NCBI GenBank assembly: GCA_022376515.1 | Contig: WTXI01000007.1 | Span: 1,054,001 to 1,118,000, forward strand | Length of the DNA: 64,000 bases | Origin: Lactifluus volemus | Taxonomy: Eukaryota; Basidiomycota; Agaricomycetes; Russulales; Russulaceae | Direction of reading: 5' to 3' | Part shown: positions 37,504 through 49,254 of the stretch, one piece after another | Layout of the letters: every line of letters begins with the position of its first letter | Numbering within the stretch: the stretch's first letter is position 1 | Translations under genes and position numbers: made by a program | The notes under the pieces: model-generated | Seen by the model: only the letters and a program-made list of their open reading frames with translations | Databases searched by the model: none | Told to the model about the DNA's origin: nothing

Positions 37504-40500
37504 ATGTCCACAACTCTTCCACTCTTCTGGGATCTCTCCTCTGCAGATAAGAAACAACGTCTTGGTGCATCTGTCAAACTCATCAGCACGTTAGAAAATT
37601 TCCAGGCATCGTTCGAGCACAAGTCTCCAGAGGAGGACGCGTCCTCGAGTACTAGTGAGAACGAGGATGTCATTGAGCGAGAAGAAGACCCATTCGAGCT
37701 CGACTCTACTCTTGATTCCCTGAACGCACCCGATGTCGCGTACTCGATTCGTCGGCTTGTCCGTGGTCTCGCAAGTCCAAGGGAAAGTAGCAGGCTCGGA
37801 TTCGCAGTCGCGCTGACAGAGGTATGGAACAACTAACTATACTCCTCTCCATCAACCATGATTGACAGTCTACGAGCTCCTTTCTCGTCTCACGACAGTT
37901 TCTTGTGCACAAGTTCTAGCACTCCTCCTCGACGCCACTCGCGTAACGGGCAGCCAAACCGGCCAGGAAGAGCGCGACTCGCTCTTTGCGCGTCTCTTTG
38001 GTCTCACCGCGATCATCAACTCCGGCCTGCTCACCCGCACACGACCCCCACTTCCTCGTTCGACGCTCACACCGAGCACGCCCGAGAGTTGCTCCGCTGT
38101 ACTCGACACTCTGCGCGAGCTCGCACGTGCCAAGTCATGGCTTGCCGAAGCGGCGTACTGGGCGGTCGAACGCGCAATGGACCTTCTCGCGGCGTCGGGT
38201 GACGAGGACGTACCCTGGCGCGAGGATGCAGTTGACGCTCTGCTCGAGGACATGTTTGGCGAAGCATCCTCAGCTGAGGGAGGAGCAGCAAAGAGCCGAG
38301 CGGTGTGGACGCCAGAAAAACTTGCGGTTGCACTACGCGCTCAGAGGCTGTGGCCTCAGCGAGAGCGTGAATGGCGCAAGCTGTGGGCACCGACCATCAA
38401 GCATGGGGATGTGCTGCATCCAGCCAATTCGATGACAATTGCGAAGATATTCAGAGTACGTGAACGTGCCTTGTTTAGCGCTTTGTCTCAGGATTGAAAA
38501 GAGTACAGGAAGGCGAGGTTGAAGACGACGATCGTGCGGTGAAGACCCTCGGTAGACCATGGAGGCCGCAGGTCCATCACGTTTGGGATGAGTTGCTAGA
38601 CGAGATGCTGCCTCCAGAGGGCAGTGGACGCTCTCCAAAGGGTTCCTTCCAAGAGTTCTTCCGTATCGTGGTCGACGGTGGGTAACCCTATTGCAGAAAT
38701 TTCACAGACACTAAATCATCCGTCACGCACAGAATCACTCTTCGCTGGGTCTGCGTCAAACGAACGAAAGTACTGGGGCTTTGTGGTCTTCCAAAGAGCC
38801 TTGCCGCGTGTCAAAGCTGCGGACCTGGAGATGTTGTTCACAAAGAATTTTATGCGGACTTGGATCAACCATCTGTCGCACTTGGACCGTTACTTGCACT
38901 CGTTTGCTAAGCAAATTGCGAGTATTGATTCTACCTCTTGTAATGTCTGTGTATGCTGACTGGCAAGTCCCGCAGGCGACAGGGATCCTTTCTGTTGTAC
39001 GAAAGGACTCGACGCTGGGATTAAGTTTTATTTTACAACTAACGGGCGTACATGGAAATCAACAGTTCGATAAGCTTACGAGAACCAAGACTGTGGAGTC
39101 AATACTATCAACAATGACCGCCGAAGGCATCAAACATTACATCGCACACCTATTAGAGCAGACGGATGGAGGCCCTGCCTCTAAGCAGTACGGGGTTCGA
39201 CCCTTTCAGACGCTTACGATAACTCACTCTGAGCCAGGTCCGATGTTCAGGTCATCAATGCGCGTCGCTCATGGATCATTGAACAATTCACGGCCCTCAT
39301 TCGTAATGGTGCAATTCCCAAGAGTGATGACTGGGTGCAGCTGGTCCTGGATGGTTCATCGTTCACGGGATTTTCTCTGTAAAGAGGCCGTCCAAGGGGA
39401 GCTCTATCTCTGCCGTGCGTACACCCGTTCCCACCGGCTTGAGACTGGTTTCCACTAACTGAACACATACAGTTGCGGACGGTACCTTCACCACCGTACC
39501 CGGATCATCTGCGGCGACAATGCCGCGAACGATTGCTCAGCTGTTTGGCGGATCTCATCCAGCTGTCATCTATCGCCAAGACAACTGACAGCGTGCAGAA
39601 GATGACTAGCGCTACCAGAGACGACCAGCTCTGGATCTCGAGGGTGATACAAACAATCCAGAAGTTGGAACGGGATAACAAGCATACTGTGCTACTCGTG
39701 GAGCTCGAACAAGAAGATCGGGAGAGGTTAGAACGCGCCTGCAGAGTAGCGGCTTGGTTAAGGGAGGTACGTCCGAAATTGGTGCTCTTCGTTTCTTCAT
39801 ATATAGTCTTTGCATGTCTAGGTCCAGGAAGGAAGAAGAGAAGAGGCACAGGGCGTCGGTTTGCTCTTACAATCCTCTATCCTTCAATCTTATATCGCAG
39901 ATAGCCCTGACGCGAGAGACATAGCCTCGCTCGAGGTGATGCATATATTCGACCTTCAATACGCTCCGCTGACATTCTACGGGCCAGTCCTGCATCGACA
40001 GCGCATCCCGCTTGTTCCCTCTATCGCCGGAGAAGCCCGATGTATCCGAGTCTATTGAAGATGACGAACCCCAACCTGAACCTATCGATGTCCTTGTGGA
40101 TTTGATCATAGGCTTCCTCGAGAAGGGGACTGCATACATGCGTGCTTTGGGCACTCAGAGCTTCTCCTTGCTTAGCGGTGCAGTCAAGGATAGTGCTATC
40201 GGCTTGATCCTCTCTGTGAGTGTTTTGGTTAGGGTCTTCTCGAGTATCAACAATATATGCCGTAGCAACTGGAACACCGGGACCCTTCGGAACTACTCGC
40301 CGACTCGGACTCGGAGATGGGTGAGAACGATGGGCTCTCGCAGAACAGCCGTAGCGGCAACGACGATCAGAACGACGACACGGGATCATCCACTAAAGAG
40401 ATTGAGGATGATGAAAGCTCCGAAAACACCGAAGCAGAAGACGAAGAAAATTCACAGAGAAATGGCACTAGTCCTACATTTGATATGGCTGATGAAGAAT

Positions 40501-41743
40501 CTGAAGACGAACTTGACGACGACCAGATGATGGCGATAGATGACCAGCTTGCGCAGATACTGAAAGATCGGGAAAGAGGGAAGAAAGACAAGGGTACTCT
40601 ATCTCGTCTTACCGGGCTTGTTTTTGTTGACTCGCGTCACAGAAGGGGCACAAAGAGAAGCCACACACTTCAAAAATCGCGTTATGGATCTTTTGGACAT
40701 CTTCGTTAGACGGCAGCCCGCGAGCCCATACATCTTGCAATTTGTTGTCCCGCTTCTCACACTTACGTTCTCCGACGAGAAGCAAGTCTCAGAAAAAGCC
40801 GCCGGACTCCTTAAATCGCGCATCAGCAAGCTCAAAGAGGTTCCTCCGGTGGTCGACATCGCGAAGACTTCGGAGATTCTGGACAACCTTCACATCCGTG
40901 CACGCAAGGCGCATTCGCGCAATGCAATTGCCACCATCGGCCATTGCAGTCTTTACATATCTAGGGCTCTGCTCCATGTCAGCGCTGATCAGACGGTTCG
41001 GGCGGCGTACACCATGTCGCTGGTGGACTTTACCGAGCGCAAGGCATCTGACCTCAACGCACAATTCTTTAGCGATTTTATCAAACGGTACCCCCGTGTT
41101 GCGTGGGGCATGCGTGGGGCACTACTCGCAGCGCCCATGAAGGCTGTCAACGCTTACCGACGAAGCCAGGCTTATACTCTCATAGAATTGCTGTTGAATA
41201 GTGCACCAAGTGTGGTTCGTCGTTTTGTGATCATATTTGTCGTTTGTCGTTTAACCGAAATACAATAAGGCCGACAACGAGTTGGATGAAGTGGCGGCAT
41301 TCGTGGGGCAGTTACAGCGCACCTTGCACAGCGCGCTATCCTCTATTTGCGATACAGATACATCATCTACTTCGAGCGTCAAGGAGGTGTTAAAGTTGGC
41401 TCTCGTCGGCGCACGCACGACGAAGCGCCTCGTGGTCAAGTCTGACTCATTTGTGGGAATCTGGGACCCTACCTTGTGGACTATTCTTCACAGCCGCCTA
41501 CTCGCACACGGCCGCTTCGCAGGGTTGGGTGGGATGTGTAAAGAAGTCATCTCTCTCGCGCAGACGTTGCACACTTCACTAAACATTGGTAAGAGTCGTA
41601 GAGATGGTGTGACTGTTACGAGCAAACGAAAGGCGGACACCGATTCAGGTGCTCGGGCTGGGGAGAAAAGGACGAAGCGGATGGTGTCTACAACTAAAAG
41701 TAGTAGAAGAGACGACGGCTCTGGGGCTAAAATATCATCATGA
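37504..41743 (+). CDS. POL5 / MYBBP1A-type nucleolar protein (DNA polymerase phi)
   Basis: POL5 is an essential nucleolar protein needed for rRNA synthesis. It is related to MYBBP1A and built of helical HEAT-like repeats, despite its polymerase name. The first exon has LPLFWDLSSADKKQRLGASV, an acidic linker, and YSIRRLVRGLASPRESSRLG with FAVALTE. Then come LLSRLTTVSCAQVLALLL, HPANSMTIAKIFRE, RKYWGFVVFQRALPRV, RTWINHLSHLDRYLHSFA and DSTLGLSFILQLTGVHGNQQ. Further on are VINARRSWIIEQFTALIRNG, a region of unknown function, and an acidic stretch at about 40300-40600 typical of POL5. The C-terminal part has TFSDEKQVSEKAAGLLKSRI and a basic end. One base is missing at about 37868 and 39352. Many introns are visible. 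It ends at 41743 after a nucleolar-type lysine/arginine tail. Confidence 0.88.
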
Positions 41744-42653
41744 TTGCACCTTAAATTAGGGTCATGTCCAAGGCAGATGAGATAAACCTATTCAAAAAAG
41801 CAAGAAAAGTCTCAAAATATGAAAGTAGCAGTCCACGGACCGTTGATGTTCTACCAAAGTGAAGACAACGAATCTAAGTCCAAGTCAAAAATGGGGGGGA
41901 GGATTGTAGTGGTATCACCAGATTGACGATGTCAAACTGCCCAAGTTTTGTGAATGAACTCATAAGCTTAAATGTGACCTCGGAACATAACAGGAAGAGG
42001 CAGAAAATGCGTAGTGAAAACATATAATACAGATAAAAGTGAAGAGATGCCAAAAGCATTGCCAACCATCTGCACCTAGGGCGGAGAATTAAAGGGAGAA
42101 CATATGCGTTATGACAAATCTGTCCGTGGCTATGGAGTTGATGTGCAATGGTCAGAGGGAAGACGATAGGGCATACTGTGGCCGGCACGGGAAACAGAAA
42201 TGGGAGAGCTGTGAGCCTGATATGAAGACAAATAGCTGTGGGTCCGTATGCATGCATGTGCACCTGTGCGGTAGCGTGGTACATTTGGCCGGTTATCGAT
42301 ATATATGTGGTGATTGATTGTCGTAGCTTGACTTGACATGTGATGCGTGGTGCTGAGAGCGGAAAGGATACCGTTGATAAGCAAGGTCGTCTTTGCGGAA
42401 GATCTGGTGGCCCTGGCAGGGAGCGCAAGAACAAGGGTTTGAGAAAACATTTGGGTATACGATCGTGCCAATTTGCAGAATAGACGGATGGCAGTGGAAG
42501 TAAGGAAGGGAAGAGAGCATGTGTGACATAACAAGATAAGTTTGACTGGTTGACTTCGAAAAGGTGGGAGGAACAGAGATGGTTTGAGATAGAAATTTCG
42601 CGGGCAGCAAGGACGATAGGAGGGATGCGGGAAGGCGAGGAATCGCCAGCGTT
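41744..42653. other. Intergenic spacer between convergent POL5 and CDC25
   Basis: About 900 bp between two convergent stop codons, probably mostly two 3' untranslated regions. No motif or repeat is recognised, and the open frames have no family resemblance. Confidence 0.5.
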
Positions 42654-44976
42654 TCAACGCGCTGATGTGAACCTCGAAGGACCATATGTTTCTGAACGCA
42701 ATAGCGGCCCTCTAGTTCCACCCAGCCCGAGCTTCTTTGCTTTTAATCCAGCGTTCTTCGATGGAGGTGGACATGGACTATCGCCGACGTCTGTTTCCTC
42801 ATCTTCACTCGGCAGAATATAGGAATCTTCAGGCACCATCCCAAGCCCGTTATCACAACGCGAACGAGCTGCATTTGCACCTGCAAACAACTGTGCAGAC
42901 TGTGCTGTGGTGGTGCTGCGCTTTTGTAGCTTCGATGCTCCAAGACCCATCGCATCGCCGTACGCGTATGACTTGGTTCGCCCAAACTTGGCCTTTCGAA
43001 ACTGGTCGAGGTCTTCCCTACGAGAGGCGGCATGGTGAGGATCATCCATACATACATATCCTGGTGGTTGACAGCGTGCGCCACATTCCTTGAAGTACTG
43101 ACAGTATCCCCCTTCGAGGATGTATACCTCGGGAAAGTGGACGCGGGGGTAATTGTGGCTATTAACTGCGCGATCCCTGGAACGCAAGTGTTTTGCACTG
43201 AAAAGAATACATGAATGAGGGGAAGGTTGAGAGCTTAGATGGAAGCGTACAAGGTAGGGGCACGTTTGGCACTGAATTCACAGTGAAAAATAAGAATGTG
43301 CTTCGGCTCACCGTCGCCGCTCACGCTGGGAATCGGCTTGTTCACAGTCGTGCCAAGAAAGTACTCCTCCAGCTGCGTCGTTGTGTTGATATTGATAGCT
43401 CCAGGAACATGGCCACCATTGAACTCGTAATCGAATCGGCAATCTATAACTTGATATGACCCAATCTGCGACTTGAGGGCTCCGTCCAATACATCATTGA
43501 GCTGAAAGTGTGTGGCATCGATTAGTACCGCTTCCTCGGCACAAAGAGACCTCTTACAGTTTTGCAACTGATCCGCATTAATCCATCCTCCCGGACTCTG
43601 TGGCACGGAAGAATTTTCCCATGCGCCTCATTATCACCAAAGCCACCCAAGCCGGTGCCCCATTCAGGTATCTTTCGTGCACGCGGACTCTCCTTGTCAC
43701 GCGCGACCATAGCTGTTGCCCCTTTGAACGAGCGGAAATCATCCGTGCCATCTCGGCGGCGGATGGTCCTAATTTGTTGTCTCTTTGCGTACGCCTGTGC
43801 TGGGGAACTTTCCTCGCCACCCTCAAATGACGAGTCTCCAGAAGGACGCGTCCCAAGCCCGGGTTGCGGGAGCATTGCAGAGAAGGCACGACGCGGAGGT
43901 GGCAGTTCCGTGTTTTGTGCTTGAATAGAGGAAATGGAGGTCTCGTCCTGCGAGAATCCAGGCAATTGGGTACATTGAGCGGCATCGGATGGCGGCACCA
44001 TGGCAGAGAGGTTTGGCTTTCGAGGACGCATACTAGAATTATCGGAAGGCACTCCAAGGCCATCGAGCATGGGCTTTTTTGCGCAATTGGCCATACGTTC
44101 CAACTTGAGCACACTCGGGGAAGAATCTGCGACAGGAGAGGAACTGTTAAAAACACTGATCGTGCCTGCACGACGCCGACCCTGTACTGGATCTGGAGTG
44201 GGTTGAGGGGAGGAGAACGGCGCTTCTTGGTTTGATAGATAGAGAGGTCATCTCCATTGGCGCCAGGAGAGGACACATCAAAAAATATGTTGAGGCTTGG
44301 CATCCTCGGAGCTGCAGTGAGGGACATGGGAGGCAGTCGGTCTGCCTTCGGAGGGAAAACGAGGCCCTCCGTAAATGAGCTATCGATGTCCATGGCATCC
44401 GGAGATGATGGTGCATGTTGGGACTGAAACGAGTTAAGTTGGTGTATAATTGTAAAGGGTTGGACTTCAAGCCAAACATACCACAGCCGGCAGCGAATCA
44501 GTCCTCTGCAATTGTGTGCATTCTATTCTATGCGCCCACTGCAAGGGAGGAGGCAAATGCTGGGTACGGTTGGTGGCGGCAGTCCTCTGTTCGCATGACG
44601 ATGCTGTAGCAAGAATAGGTGGGAATTCATTGCTGAGATCACGCCCAAACAACCGTGCAGAGCTGGTAAACGCGCGGGAGCGTGTCACCTTGTCGAGGGA
44701 ATTACCACCAGTGATTCGCGATTGATGGAGAAAGCGAGAAGGTTCCGGAGAGATATCCATGGGAATAACATCCTTTCCTACATCTTCGACAAGCTTGGCA
44801 CGACCGGATGAAGGAGAACTGAGTGACATGGCCGAAGTAAAAGAGAGGTCGAGATCGGAAGATAGTGGGTCTTCTAGGTTCTCTTGGGTACCATTCATGC
44901 CGTGAGTGGCCCTCACCAACCGAGTGGGGGCAGGCAATGGTAGGTGGGAGTGTAAAAAGGCTTGCAGGTCGTCCAT
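42654..44976 (-). CDS. CDC25-type M-phase inducer phosphatase
   Basis: Dual-specificity phosphatase that removes the inhibitory phosphates from Cdk1 to trigger mitosis. The catalytic rhodanese domain contains YQVIDCRFDYEFNGGHVPGA, then NINTTTQLEEYFL and the active site IFHCEFSAKRAPT (HC-x5-R) in the exon ending near 43235. FAKHLRSRDRAVNSHNYPRV, HFPEVYILEGGYCQYFKEC and the C-terminal tail follow. The long regulatory N-terminus (44976-43650) is serine/proline-rich, and the family block GKILPCHRVREDGLMRI precedes the catalytic domain. The start is MDDLQAFLHSHLPLPAP at 44976, followed by AMSLSSPSSGRAKLVE. One base is missing in the G-run at 44207-44210. It shares a 160-bp divergent promoter with the IVD gene. 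The C-terminus is longer than in yeast. Confidence 0.9.
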
Positions 44977-45136
44977 GACAGGATGACAATAAATCAAAAG
45001 GACGTCCCGGTTCTCCCTCCCCCTTTATATCCGCATTTACGCACATGTTGACTTTTGATCACATGATCGTTCACCGGCCCGTGGTCACCGACATGGTCCT
45101 GACCGATGCAGTTGACCGGGTCTCGACTAAACCGCC

Positions 45137-46820
45137 ATGGCGTGTCTCTACACCCCTAGCCACATTATCCGCCGTCTCACCGGCCGCAGGTTCACGATCG
45201 GTGTTACACCTCGACGAATGGCATCATTTTACAACGCAGATGTCGCGGGTCTGACTGACGCGCAAGTTGAGGTGCGCTCAGTTCCCCGTTGCAAGAATGT
45301 GAAGTGCTAATTTGATTCAGTTCAGAAACGCTGTTAGTGAATTTGCCCACGTGAGATTGCGTCCTTGGCAGCAGACATTGACAAGTCTAATAGTTCTCCT
45401 ATGGTATGCTAGTTGACGATCAATCATTCGCGCTGTCTCCTATCTTGACTTGCAGCATGTTTGGGAGAAACTCGGAAATATGGGCCTTCTCGGAGTCACC
45501 GTGTCGCCAAAATATGGCGGGTTGGGGCTAGGGTACTTTGAGCACCTTCTCGCGATGGAAGAGTTGTCTCGTGCCTCAGGATCGGTAGCTCTTCATACGG
45601 CGCCCACTCCAATCTGTGCGTGAACCAGATTCATCGACACGGAACGGAGGAACAGAAGGCCAAGTACTTGCCTGACTTGGTTTCTGGAGGAAAGTTGGTA
45701 GCTTGGCCATGAGCGAACCTGGATCCGGGAGCGATGTTATCAGTATGCAACTAAGAGCAGAGAAGACCGATAGAGGCTGGAAGTTGAATGGAAATAAGTT
45801 TTGGTGCGCAAAAGTTTACAGCAGTACCAAAGAGTCGTGCTCAGTCACCGTCCGTACTTTCAGGATAACAAATGGCCCGATTGCGTCGACACTTGTCGTG
45901 TATGCAAAGACGGCCCCCGAAAAGGGGCCAAAAGGGATCACGACATTTATTATCGAGAGTGGCTTTGAAGGTTCTCGACACACCAAAAGCTTGACAAGGT
46001 TGGAATGCGCGGAAGTGACACGTGTGAGCTCGTCTTTGAGGACTGCGAAGTCCCAAACGGTCAGCCATCCCGCTTTCTCCCAAAGCGTCGACTGAACGTA
46101 TTTGGTCCAGAGAACGTCTTGGGAGGTGTCAATAAGGGCGCAGCTGTCCTCATGTCAGGCTTGGATCTAGAAAGACTGGTTCTCAGTGGCGGACCCCTTG
46201 GGTAGCTTGTCCGTGGCTCCGAACAATTGAAATCCATTAAACTACTGGTACCAGGCTCATGCAGGCGGCTTTTGATCATGCGGTAGAGTATGTACACGAC
46301 CGTAAACAATTTGGTCAGCCGGTCGGAACTTCCAATTGATGCAAGGTATGTCTGAAACTATCAAACGACGCGACGGCTTGTTTACCATGTTGGTAGGGAA
46401 GATCGCGGACATGTACACAAAGTTGAATGCAAGTAGATCCTATGTATATGCCGTTGCTAGAGCTTGCGATCAGGGACGTATCAGCCGTAAAGTGAGCATT
46501 CGATGATTCTAACTCGCCAGGGCTAAATATCGCCGTGTCATGTAAAGGATTGCGCAGGGGCGATCCTGTACTCCACTGACAGAGCCGTAGAAGTGGCATC
46601 GGAAGCAATGCAATGTCTCGGTGGCAATGGGTATATAAACGGTAAGATCTGCACGGCTCGACAAGGGGTTCCATGTAGGCTTACTTGTCAAGATTACCCT
46701 ATGGGTAGGATATTGCGGGATGCAAGGCTCTACACTGTCGGAGCGGGCACACAGGAGATCAGACGCATGCTAATTGGACGGGAGTTCAATGAAGAGCTGT
46801 TGGGACCCCGCACACCATGA
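45137..46820 (+). CDS. Isovaleryl-CoA dehydrogenase (acyl-CoA dehydrogenase family)
   Basis: Mitochondrial flavoenzyme of leucine breakdown, isovaleryl-CoA to 3-methylcrotonyl-CoA. The first exon has a mitochondrial-type start, [20 protein letters not shown]. Conserved parts: [117 protein letters not shown] and [24 protein letters not shown] and [20 protein letters not shown] follow, the acyl-CoA dehydrogenase C-terminal signature. The catalytic glutamate of IVD lies in the [13 protein letters not shown] region and was not assigned individually. One base is missing at about 45592, 45694, 45973 and 46331; each break lies inside conserved sequence, so sequence error is the likely cause. Eight or more exons. 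It diverges from CDC25. Confidence 0.88.
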
Positions 46821-47014
46821 TGTCTCATTTGTCATGTCGTCTCACTCTGTTGTACATTCATAACCTTCTCGTGGGGCGCACCGATAGCCATAATTTGACC
46901 ACAGCGCACGTTTTTGCAGGCGGTCTCGGTGAGATCCTCGGATCCCTAGAGCCGTGCCAAACATTATTTCGCTAGCTGTTCCACAGGCCTATGCGCGCTC
47001 TGAAAGCTTGCAGG

Positions 47015-47036
47015 TTGAACGTTGAACGTTGAAACG
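47015..47036. repeat. Tandem TTGAACG heptamers (3 copies, one imperfect)
   Basis: TTGAACG, TTGAACG, TTGAAACG in a row, then TTGAAGC. The same unit as at 31629-31656. Confidence 0.75.
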
Positions 47037-47622
47037 TTGAAGCTTGAATATGATATGAAAGCTCCTGGTTGACATGTGACCTCCGAATGATAACCTCGGA
47101 GCTTCATCTGGGATAAAGTCGGTCAATAAATTCTATACTACTAACCCTCCCCCCCTACCGGATCACCCCCCTTCCGGATCACTCCAAATTTCTCGCCCAT
47201 TCTTGCTCAATCACCACAAAATTTCGCCTACAGTATCTAGTACCATGTGTCATCATATTCCATAATTTCTTTTGATAGAAATCGTAGTGTGTGGCGAAAT
47301 AAAAAAACAGCGAGTTTGTCACACCTGCCCTGTGTCGGAGTTTATGTCGCAATCCAAACAATCTTCAACATTTCCAAAAATGGCATGCTTAGCGCTTGCA
47401 ACAGCCAATCAGAGTCTAAAATATGGCGTGTGACGGTGTGTGACTGATCCGGATAGAATTTGTTGATCCGGCCGGACCTTTCTTTCCCGTTCCCGAATCC
47501 CGGCGGCCTCGTCGGCATCTCCGCTGGCTACAAAAACGGCGGTCGCCTTGATTGGCAGGGCGGATCTTCCCGCCCTGGGGATGTAACCTGGGACACTTTG
47601 AGGCTTCACCGATTCACCCCTT

Positions 47623-47628
47623 TATAAA
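47623..47628 (+). promoter_or_regulatory. TATA box of arginase gene
   Basis: TATAAA in a GC-rich surround 59 bp before the arginase ATG (47687), a spacing that leaves a short leader. Confidence 0.5.
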
Positions 47629-47686
47629 CACCCAAAGGCATTTTCGTTTTTACTATCGCTGAATCCTTTTCCTCCTGCGAAACTTT

Positions 47687-49054
47687 ATGATGGGCCAAAA
47701 GCTGAAGTTTATTGAGCAGCCGAAGACCGTCTCGGTAAGCGATATTACTCCGTTATCTTATCTCTTTCTATTCTATGACACTTTCGTAGATTGTTGGGTG
47801 TCCTTTCAGGTTGGTCCCAATTTTTTCCACTCTTGTGGTTTCCTGCCTCATACTAGTTTTGACTGTACAGTGGCGGACAAGTTGGGTGTCTCCATTGCCG
47901 ACGTTCTGGTGTCTGTTGTATTTTTCTGAACGTTATCCAGCACAGACTCGGAGTCGACAAAGGCCCAATACACATGGTAAACGCAGGCCTTGTGGATCAA
48001 CTCAAGGATCTCGGTTGGATTGTAGAATTCGATGGGCACCATCAGTTCGAAGATATCTCTACTGAGTCCGACCCTCCTGTCGGAAAACTCAAGAATCCGA
48101 GGCTCGTTTCCCAAGTCACTGAGGCTGTTTCGCGAGTCATAGGTGGCCACGTAAGCAAAGGTTCTCTGCCCCTTACGCTCGGCGGTGACCACTCTCTTGC
48201 CATGGGTACCATTGCTGGGACGCTCTCGTAAGTTAACAATGCTTTCGTTCCAAATTTTGTCTGACGGTGGGCGAGGAAATACCCTGACGCTTGTGTCATC
48301 TGGGTGGATGCGCATGCGGATATCAACACGCCAGAGACTACCGATTCAGGCACGTGGTCCAGTAACTGTGACGCTAGCATCCAAATGACCCTTGTGCCAT
48401 AGGCAACATCCATGGTATGCCCCTAGCATTTCTGACGTCTCTGTCTGGTTCCACTGCACTCAGTGGTATCGCGAGCGGTCAGTCCGTCCCGTTCTCTTGG
48501 CTTGACTCCGTCCACCTGCCACCCTCGCGTCTTGCGTATATCGGCCTTCGGGATGTTGATCGAGGAGAGAAGGCGATTCTCCGGGAACATAACATCGCTG
48601 CGTTCTCCATGCATGAAATAGATCGATTCGGGATAGGGAAGGTAGTAGAAATGGCCCTGGACCGTGTCAACCCGGACAGATCAAAGCCAATTCACCTTAG
48701 TTTTGATGTCGATGCTCTTGACCCAAGTGTAGCACCGAGCACGGGTACCCCAGTGAGGGGTGGCTTGACATTTAGAGAGGGCCACTATATTTGCGAACGG
48801 TTATATGAAACGGGTCTTTTAGTGGCTGTCGATCTGATGGTGAGTGATCATGGCCTCTCCTGGCATTTATCGAACACTTTATCTTCTTCAATGAAGGAGG
48901 TAAATCCTTCTTTGAGGGAAGAGTCAGACGTCCAGCAAACGGTCGCTGTGGGATGCTCCCTCGTTCGAGCTGCGCTCGGTATGCCAATTCACTTGTGGCA
49001 ATCAGCATGATCACTTATCTCTTGACATACCGTATAGGAGAAACGCTGCTTTGA
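47687..49054 (+). CDS. Arginase (ureohydrolase family)
   Basis: Hydrolyses arginine to ornithine and urea with a binuclear manganese site. It starts [16 protein letters not shown], then IVGCPFSGGQ and [20 protein letters not shown]. The metal-binding motifs are all present: [34 protein letters not shown] and [56 protein letters not shown] sequence and the end [20 protein letters not shown] complete the family. Introns lie at about 47735-47790, 47811-47871, 47885-47938, 48230-48285, 48850-48899 and 48980-49036. One (48350-48402) starts with GC (TCAG|GCACGT), a GC-AG intron. The last exon adds GETLL and a stop at 49054. The ATG at 47687 follows a TATA box. Confidence 0.93.
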
Positions 49055-49254
49055 AGGACTCCGGAGTAGGCATAATTGTATCATAGATAATATCACGAAT
49101 GAGAACTACTGGCTAAATTTAGACCGCCAGCAAATGAAAACGTTGGATGTTTAAGAACGTTTATGATTTGCGTTATCGGATAGATGATCGATATCGATAG
49201 GTGTCAATTTATAAAACCGGTTCAACTGAATTGGGGTTACCCCGCAGTCCAACC

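Larger units (their letters stand above)
46821..47686. other. Upstream region of arginase with heptamer repeat
   Basis: About 870 bp holding the IVD 3' end and the arginase promoter. It contains TTGAACG heptamers near 47015, a doubled CCGGATCAC near 47158-47183, and a TATA box at 47623. No gene is recognised. Confidence 0.5.

Noticed and set aside
47158..47183. Doubled CCGGATCAC near the arginase promoter
   Set aside because: Only two copies in a C-rich run; not enough to call a repeat or operator.
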